Under the pieces are notes generated by a model. That model searched no databases, was not told the DNA's origin, and worked only from the letters and a program-made list of their open reading frames with translations. DNA of 10,236 nucleotides from contig JBJHDF010000050.1 of assembly GCA_050486405.1 (NCBI GenBank), positions 1 to 10,236 of the forward strand, given 5' to 3'. The DNA comes from JBJHDF01 sp050486405 (GTDB taxonomy: Bacteria; Pseudomonadota; Gammaproteobacteria; Pseudomonadales; Cellvibrionaceae). The translations under genes were made by a program, and so were the position numbers. Positions 6,053 through 10,236 of this stretch are shown here, piece after piece (the first letter of the stretch is position 1; each line of letters opens with the position of its first letter).

Positions 6053-8773
6053 TCACTCCACCGCTATTTCATACCAGAGACTGCCGCCGTCACCCGTCAG
6101 TTGCAGTCGGCTGCCCGCTCCCTCTGACACCACCGGCAGCTCCCCGGCGCGCTGACCGGTTTCGTCCAGCGCCCAGACCCGGGTGCGTTCCGCCGCAAAG
6201 GGCAGGTCGATGGTGGCGGCAATGACTTCCACCAGTGTCGGCGACGTACCCCACTGATTGCCCACCGAGTCCCGCGCCTCACTGGTCCACTGCATATTGG
6301 TGTTTTCCATCAGGCCGGTGGTAACCAGCAACAGATGGGCAGACTGCTCGGGCTGATCAAAACTGCCCTCACTGGCGGACAACGCCACTGTGGCCCAGCC
6401 CTGAATACTGTCGGCCACGGCAATGCGCACGTTACCCAGTTGCTGGGCGCGACCATCGGCAAAACCCACCACCGCCTTGCTGCGCGGCGTGTTCACGGTG
6501 ACCACACCGGCACCGGACTGACTCAGATCCCAGCGCAACTCGCCGGTATCCGCCTCGTGCACCGGGCCGCTCCGGGCCGCCGGTGGAGTGTCCAGCCCCG
6601 ATTCGCCAGTGAGGTCCAGCGCCAGCCGGTGACGCAAAGGCAGATCGTTGGGCACCCCCAGGTGAGAGGCATTGGCCACATTCCAGCCGGAACCCTGGGT
6701 AGCGAGAATGTTCAGCTCCACCTGCTCATCAAAATTCATCAACACCACCTCTTCGGCAACACTGACATCGCCGCGCCGGAACAGGTAAGCACCGATCTGC
6801 ATATTGGCCATTTTGGTGGGGTGAGCGGTCATACTGAAAAAGTTGTCGACGTAGCCCACACCCCAGTTGTCATTACCGGATGCGTCGTAGGCAAACATCA
6901 TAATGCCGTCCCAGTCCTGCAGGGCGGCATAGGCGCCAATCAGAATGGGGCCTTCGCTGCTGTAGGTGTTGGGTGAGGAATGCTGGTATTCGGAGACGGT
7001 AAAGGGCAAGCCGTGCAGCCGCTCCCGGGACAGATTGCGGACGGTATTGGCCAGGGTGTTGACCATGGACTGGTTGTTCACGCGCCAGTTCACCGGGTCC
7101 CAGGGCTCGCCGGGAAACGCCGGATGCTGCCAGTAGGCGTGGCCGTCGGCGAAGTCGAACAGCGCCTGGGCACTGGGCGGACTGTTCATGATGGTGGTGC
7201 CCGCCACCAGCCCCTGATAGCCCAGATCATCCTTGACATAGTGGTACATGTCACCCCAGTAGTCGTACTCCAGATCGCGCAGAAACGCCGCCCAATCCAG
7301 GCTGCGCCCCAAGGGATAACCCGCCGTACGCAAATTGCCGCCGACATTGCCCGCCTCCAGACTTTCGCCTGCGGGCAACTGCCCCAGGCTGCCCCCGGCG
7401 CGCAGGCTGACGTCCGCCAGATAGACGCTGACCTGCTGGTTGCCGAAACCGTTGAAATTGATGCGCAGATTGCTGTCGCTGACCGGCGCCACTATCTGCA
7501 TTTCGAAATCCTGCCAACTGCTGTTCAGGGCAAAGGGCCTGGAATCGAACACCTCCCAAGGGTCGTAGTGCTGCTGCAAAGCCGCGTTCATGGTCACTGG
7601 GCTGTCCGCTCGTGCGGAGAACTGCAGCGTGTAAAGTTGGCCTTCGACAAAGCTCAGACCACCCTGGTTGAGCTGGGCGTGCCAGTTGTCGGTACCGGCT
7701 TGCACCACCTGCCAGCGCAGCCCCTGACGGCCGTTGAACTCCCCGGCCTGTGTTGTCACCTGGGCACCACCATGCTGCTCCACATTCCAGCCGCTGGCAC
7801 CATCAGCAAAGTTGCCATCGCTGAGCATCTCGGCGCCCGGCGCTTCGTCTATAGCACCCCAGGCTTCTTCCATTTCCCCGGTGCTGCTGTAGCGGGCCGT
7901 CAGCCAGGTGTTCCAGTGCGTCACCAGCTCATCGCGGAACACCGTCGGCCATTGATCCACCACGCCGTCATAGTACTGCTGAAAAAGACTGTTCTCGTTG
8001 TTGATTTCCACCATGACAATGGCGGGATCTTCCAGATAACTCAAGCCGGTATAAGGGTTGGTATGACTCAACAACTGCCGGGCGTACTCCTTTTCCAGAT
8101 CGCGAAAATCAGCGTTGACAAAGCCCAGCACATGGGATTCTTTCCAGTCCAACTGGGAAACGTCCGCCGGCAATCCGTCGGAGGGATAGAAGTATCGGGA
8201 ATTGAGCAGGTTCAAATTGACATAGATACCGTTTTTCCTGAGCTGGTAGATAAAGTAGTCCAGGCGATCCAGATTACCCGGGTGCAGATTGCGGCTGTTG
8301 CCCTGGGGATAATCGATCAGACTGGGTACATTCATGCCACTCCAGCCAAAATCCATATGGTGGAAGCGCACGACGTTGACGCCAAATTTGGCCAGGCGCG
8401 CGGCCACCTTTTCCGCGTTGTCGTGGGAGGGAAAACTGGAATTGGCGGTGATGTTCACGCCCCAGAAACGGATGCGCTCCCCGCCCGCCACAAAATGCCC
8501 CTGATCATTGACCGTTACCGGCCCCAGCACACCAGCGGGCTTGTGATTCATGTGCGACAGATCCGTGATACCGCCACTATCGTCATCGAACGGCAGGACA
8601 AACGGCACTGTGATACCCCCTGAAGTGCTGCCTCCGGAAGAAGCACCGGACGAACTGCCGGAACTGGATGCGCCGGAGGAAGCACCTCCGGAAGACGAGC
8701 CGCCGGACGAACTGGAACTACCACAGGCGGACAGCAACAATAGGGAACACAGCGTTATCGCAACAAATCTCAT
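6053..8773 (-). CDS. Clan GH-A-like glycoside hydrolase lipoprotein with inserted CBM
   Basis: A 906-residue predicted outer-membrane lipoprotein that hydrolyses a polysaccharide or oligosaccharide; I cannot name the substrate or the exact GH family. The signal peptide ends SLLLLSAC with Cys17, followed by a 36-residue linker (18-53) of only Gly, Ser, Ala and Thr. The first part of a (beta/alpha)8 barrel (about 90-312) has RIRFWGVNIT, VNVVRFHHMD and VEINNEN, where N259-E260 fits the acid/base on strand 4. A CBM4/9-like jelly roll follows at about 317-458 (DGNFADGASGWNVEQHGG to YLADVSLRAG). The barrel resumes at about 490-660 with FTVSEYQHSSPN, where E595 fits the strand-7 nucleophile. A beta-rich C-terminal region covers 670-906. 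I chose the ATG at 8773 because it starts the lipoprotein signal and has GGAG upstream; the frame is open to 8896, but that stretch covers the promoter. It is convergent with the DUF4382 gene and divergent from the ammonium transporter. Confidence 0.88.
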   Translation of the reverse strand: MRFVAITLCSLLLLSACGSSSSSGGSSSGGASSGASSSGSSSGASSGGSTSGGITVPFVLPFDDDSGGITDLSHMNHKPAGVLGPVTVNDQGHFVAGGERIRFWGVNITANSSFPSHDNAEKVAARLAKFGVNVVRFHHMDFGWSGMNVPSLIDYPQGNSRNLHPGNLDRLDYFIYQLRKNGIYVNLNLLNSRYFYPSDGLPADVSQLDWKESHVLGFVNADFRDLEKEYARQLLSHTNPYTGLSYLEDPAIVMVEINNENSLFQQYYDGVVDQWPTVFRDELVTHWNTWLTARYSSTGEMEEAWGAIDEAPGAEMLSDGNFADGASGWNVEQHGGAQVTTQAGEFNGRQGLRWQVVQAGTDNWHAQLNQGGLSFVEGQLYTLQFSARADSPVTMNAALQQHYDPWEVFDSRPFALNSSWQDFEMQIVAPVSDSNLRINFNGFGNQQVSVYLADVSLRAGGSLGQLPAGESLEAGNVGGNLRTAGYPLGRSLDWAAFLRDLEYDYWGDMYHYVKDDLGYQGLVAGTTIMNSPPSAQALFDFADGHAYWQHPAFPGEPWDPVNWRVNNQSMVNTLANTVRNLSRERLHGLPFTVSEYQHSSPNTYSSEGPILIGAYAALQDWDGIMMFAYDASGNDNWGVGYVDNFFSMTAHPTKMANMQIGAYLFRRGDVSVAEEVVLMNFDEQVELNILATQGSGWNVANASHLGVPNDLPLRHRLALDLTGESGLDTPPAARSGPVHEADTGELRWDLSQSGAGVVTVNTPRSKAVVGFADGRAQQLGNVRIAVADSIQGWATVALSASEGSFDQPEQSAHLLLVTTGLMENTNMQWTSEARDSVGNQWGTSPTLVEVIAATIDLPFAAERTRVWALDETGQRAGELPVVSEGAGSRLQLTGDGGSLWYEIAVE
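8615..8722 (-). repeat. Ser/Gly/Ala linker-coding low-complexity repeat
   Basis: Codes for residues 18-53 of the glycoside hydrolase lipoprotein, a run of Gly, Ser, Ala and one Thr arranged around recurring SSG and GASSG units. The DNA is an imperfect trinucleotide-scale repeat, and length change by slippage is plausible. It would hold the enzyme away from the outer membrane. Polyserine-type linkers are common in Saccharophagus and Cellvibrio carbohydrate-active enzymes. Confidence 0.8.
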
Positions 8774-8812
8774 GGCTCGGCTCCGCAGGCGACCGTTCAC
8801 GTCGGTTACCCC

Positions 8813-8841
8813 AGTATAGAGGTTTGCGGCGCCCTTGTCCG
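8813..8841 (-). promoter_or_regulatory. Candidate sigma-70 promoter of the glycoside hydrolase gene
   Basis: On the minus strand CGGACA (8836-8841), a 17-bp spacer and TATACT (8813-8818) give four of six and five of six consensus matches with ideal spacing. The expected start is about 30-35 bases before the ATG at 8773. Confidence 0.55.
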
Positions 8842-8857
8842 ACCACCCTTCAAGGGC
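8831..8857. promoter_or_regulatory. Dyad over the -35 of the glycoside hydrolase promoter
   Basis: GCCCTTG (8831-8837) and CAAGGGC (8851-8857) form a perfect 7-bp inverted repeat with a 13-bp spacer, about two helical turns between half-site centres. It overlaps the candidate -35, so a dimeric protein bound here would block or adjust transcription of the hydrolase gene. No regulator gene is nearby to name. Confidence 0.4.
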
Positions 8858-8860
8858 AAT

Positions 8861-8875
8861 GAACCAAGTTGGTTC
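8861..8875. promoter_or_regulatory. NtrC-like enhancer palindrome
   Basis: GAACCAAGTTGGTTC is a perfect 7-1-7 palindrome. It matches the enteric NtrC consensus GCACCA-N3-TGGTGC in spacing and in all but one base per half-site. Its centre is about 143 bp upstream of the start predicted from the sigma-54 promoter at 8985-9000, a normal NtrC enhancer distance. It is also about 20 bp upstream of the candidate -35 of the divergent hydrolase gene, so an operator for that gene is the alternative. Confidence 0.6.
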
Positions 8876-8939
8876 GTCTCGCCCGGCAGACCGCACAAAA
8901 AAGGGGCGGGCGCAATCGCGCAGTTACCCGTGCACTGCG

Positions 8940-8968
8940 GCGTCAACTGGCACTTCCCCAGTTGACGC
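8940..8968. repeat. Perfect 11-bp inverted repeat in the amt upstream region
   Basis: GCGTCAACTGG, a 7-base spacer, then CCAGTTGACGC. Its centre is about 57 bp upstream of the predicted amt start, between the NtrC-like site and the sigma-54 promoter. No T-tract follows on either strand, so it is not a standard terminator. It looks like a strong operator dyad or a cruciform-forming element. Confidence 0.75.
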
Positions 8969-8984
8969 AATCCGGTAGTTGCGC

Positions 8985-9000
8985 TGGCATGACCTTTGCT
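8985..9000 (+). promoter_or_regulatory. Sigma-54 (RpoN) promoter of the ammonium transporter gene
   Basis: TGGCATGACCTTTGCT matches TGGCACG-N4-TTGCW at every fixed position except one (T for C in the -24 element). The invariant GG (8986-8987) and GC (8998-8999) are exactly 12 bases apart. The predicted start is near 9011, giving a leader of about 53 bases before the ATG at 9064. Ammonium transporter genes are classic NtrC/RpoN targets. Confidence 0.88.
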
Positions 9001-9063
9001 CGTACTGCGTGTGTATCTGCGTCCCGCTCGGCACTCGAGCACCACCTGCCACAAGGGTCTGTC

Positions 9064-10236
9064 ATGGCATTGAAACGCTGTTTGTTTACCGGCTTGATGT
9101 TAGCGCTACCGCAAGTAGCTTTCGCCAGCGAAAGTCTGATCGGAATGACCGGACAAATGAACATGACCTGGCTGGCCACGGCCGCCGCTCTCGTGTTTCT
9201 TATGCAAGCCGGCTTTGCGCTGCTCGAGTCCGGCATGTCCCGCAGTAAGAACGCCATCAACGTCATGATGAAAAATTACATGGACGTGTGCGTGGGCACC
9301 ATGATGTTCTGGGCACTGGGTTATGGCCTGATGTTCGGCAACAGCCCCAGCGGTTGGTTTGGCACAGACAGTTTTCTGCTCTCCCAGGGCACCATGGAAG
9401 AGTATGGTTTGCTTCTGTTTCAGACCATGTTCGCCGCCACCGCCGTGACCATTGCCAGCGGCGCCATGGCCGAGCGCACCCGCTACGGCGCCTACCTGAT
9501 TGGCGCCATTGTGGTAACTGCGTTCATTTACCCGGTGTTTGGCAGTTGGGCCTGGAACGACGCGGGCTGGCTGGCGGAGATGGGATTTATCGATTTTGCC
9601 GGCTCCACAGTGGTGCACTCGGTGGGGGCCTGGGTCGCCCTGGCTGGCGTACTGGTTCTGGGGCCGCGGTTGGGGCGCTTTGACGAACGGGGCAGGCCGC
9701 GAATCATTCGCGGCCACAACCTGACGCTGGTGGCGCTGGGTGGTTTTATACTTTGGTTCGGTTGGTTCGGCTTTAACGGTGGCTCCACTCTGGAAGCATC
9801 AGAAACAATCGGCCTGATCGTTCTCAACACCCAATTGGGTGCGGCGGCGGGTGCCACGGGCGCAATATTGCTGGCCGTTCTCAGAAGCCGCCCCATCCTT
9901 CTCACCGACACTGTCAACGGCAGCATTGCCGGGCTGGTTGCCATCACCGCCGGCTGCGCCACCATGTCACCGCCCTTCGCGATAGTATCCGGGTTGGTTG
10001 GCGGCGTTCTCTGCAGTCTGGGTGTGTCCTTGCTGCTGAAACTGCGCCTGGACGACGTAGTGGGCGCCATCCCCGCCCACGGGTTTGCCGGCGTCTGGGG
10101 CACGCTTGCCGCCGGGCTCTTCTATATGGATGACCCCTTCAATCCGCAGATCGTCATCGTGCAGCTTATCGGCGTACTGGCCTGCTTCATTTGGGTATTT
10201 GTTACCGCCTCGTTGATGTACCTGCTGATCGCCGCC
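9064..10236 (+). CDS. amt: Ammonium transporter (Amt/MEP/Rh family), right end cut off
   Basis: An inner-membrane ammonium channel that brings in NH4+/NH3 under nitrogen limitation. The window holds 391 codons without a stop. Residues 1-21 look like a cleavable signal peptide ending AFA, as in E. coli AmtB. Family landmarks follow: MQAGFALLESGMSRSKNAINV in TM1, FQTMFAATAVTI with the first gate Phe, GSWAWN, the pore twin histidines H185 (STVVHSVGAW) and H339 (AIPAHGFAGVWGT), WFGWFGFNGGS with the second gate Phe and the recruitment-site Ser, and TDTVNGSIAGLVAITAGC. The ATG at 9064 has AAGG seven bases before it. The upstream sigma-54 promoter and NtrC-like site indicate nitrogen control. No glnK (PII) gene lies before it, unlike the usual glnK-amtB operon. 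The last TM segments, the PII-docking tail and any fused C-terminal domain lie outside the window. Confidence 0.96.
   Translation, partial: MALKRCLFTGLMLALPQVAFASESLIGMTGQMNMTWLATAAALVFLMQAGFALLESGMSRSKNAINVMMKNYMDVCVGTMMFWALGYGLMFGNSPSGWFGTDSFLLSQGTMEEYGLLLFQTMFAATAVTIASGAMAERTRYGAYLIGAIVVTAFIYPVFGSWAWNDAGWLAEMGFIDFAGSTVVHSVGAWVALAGVLVLGPRLGRFDERGRPRIIRGHNLTLVALGGFILWFGWFGFNGGSTLEASETIGLIVLNTQLGAAAGATGAILLAVLRSRPILLTDTVNGSIAGLVAITAGCATMSPPFAIVSGLVGGVLCSLGVSLLLKLRLDDVVGAIPAHGFAGVWGTLAAGLFYMDDPFNPQIVIVQLIGVLACFIWVFVTASLMYLLIAA

Noticed and set aside
6980..8623. 547-codon plus-strand frame opposite the glycoside hydrolase
   Set aside because: It has no signal, domain or start site, and its composition is that of an antisense shadow. 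The minus-strand product has a lipoprotein signal, CBM and catalytic motifs.
8550..8819. Pro/Glu-rich plus-strand frame with PEE/PDEL repeats
   Set aside because: This is the complement of the Ser/Gly linker codons in the hydrolase lipoprotein; the repetition comes from the linker, not from a separate gene.

Overview
The window looks like chromosome of a marine, polysaccharide-degrading gammaproteobacterium, probably of the Cellvibrionaceae/Microbulbiferaceae type (Marinimicrobium, Saccharophagus or Teredinibacter relatives). This placement is an inference. It rests on high GC, a short class I ilvC next to an ilvY-type regulator, an rrn leader very like that of gammaproteobacteria, and a surface glycoside hydrolase with a Ser/Gly linker of the kind common in that group.

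Left edge (1-342): no protein gene. On the minus strand it carries the promoter region and leader of a ribosomal RNA operon whose 16S gene lies beyond base 1. There are two tandem -35/-10 pairs (240-268 and 126-153), an A-rich stretch upstream of the first, a boxB-like hairpin, a boxA antiterminator (79-90) and a boxC-like TGTGGGCA (53-60).

Bases 343-3345: the branched-chain amino acid/phospholipid block. ilvC (ketol-acid reductoisomerase) and pssA (phosphatidylserine synthase) run leftward and are separated by 113 bp holding a strong GC hairpin. The LysR-type activator ilvY is divergent from ilvC across a 145-bp regulatory region with a near-palindrome over the ilvY -10 box. ilvY appears to have a leaderless mRNA.

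Bases 3287-4627: a four-TM protein of unknown function, convergent with ilvY and overlapping its last 59 bases.

Bases 4793-8773: two convergent lipoprotein genes sharing a bidirectional terminator (6017-6046). The first is a DUF4382 lipoprotein that appears to be an internal duplication with matching cysteine pairs. The second is a 906-residue clan GH-A-like glycoside hydrolase lipoprotein with a carbohydrate-binding module inserted inside its catalytic barrel.

Bases 8774-10236: a 290-bp divergent regulatory region, then an ammonium transporter gene cut by the right edge. The region has a sigma-54 promoter with exact -24/-12 spacing, an NtrC-like palindrome about 143 bp upstream of the expected start, and a perfect 11-bp inverted repeat between them. 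I see no CRISPR array, insertion sequence, tRNA or prophage. The most notable signals are regulatory (rrn leader; sigma-54/NtrC control of amt) and architectural (duplicated DUF4382 protein; split-barrel hydrolase).
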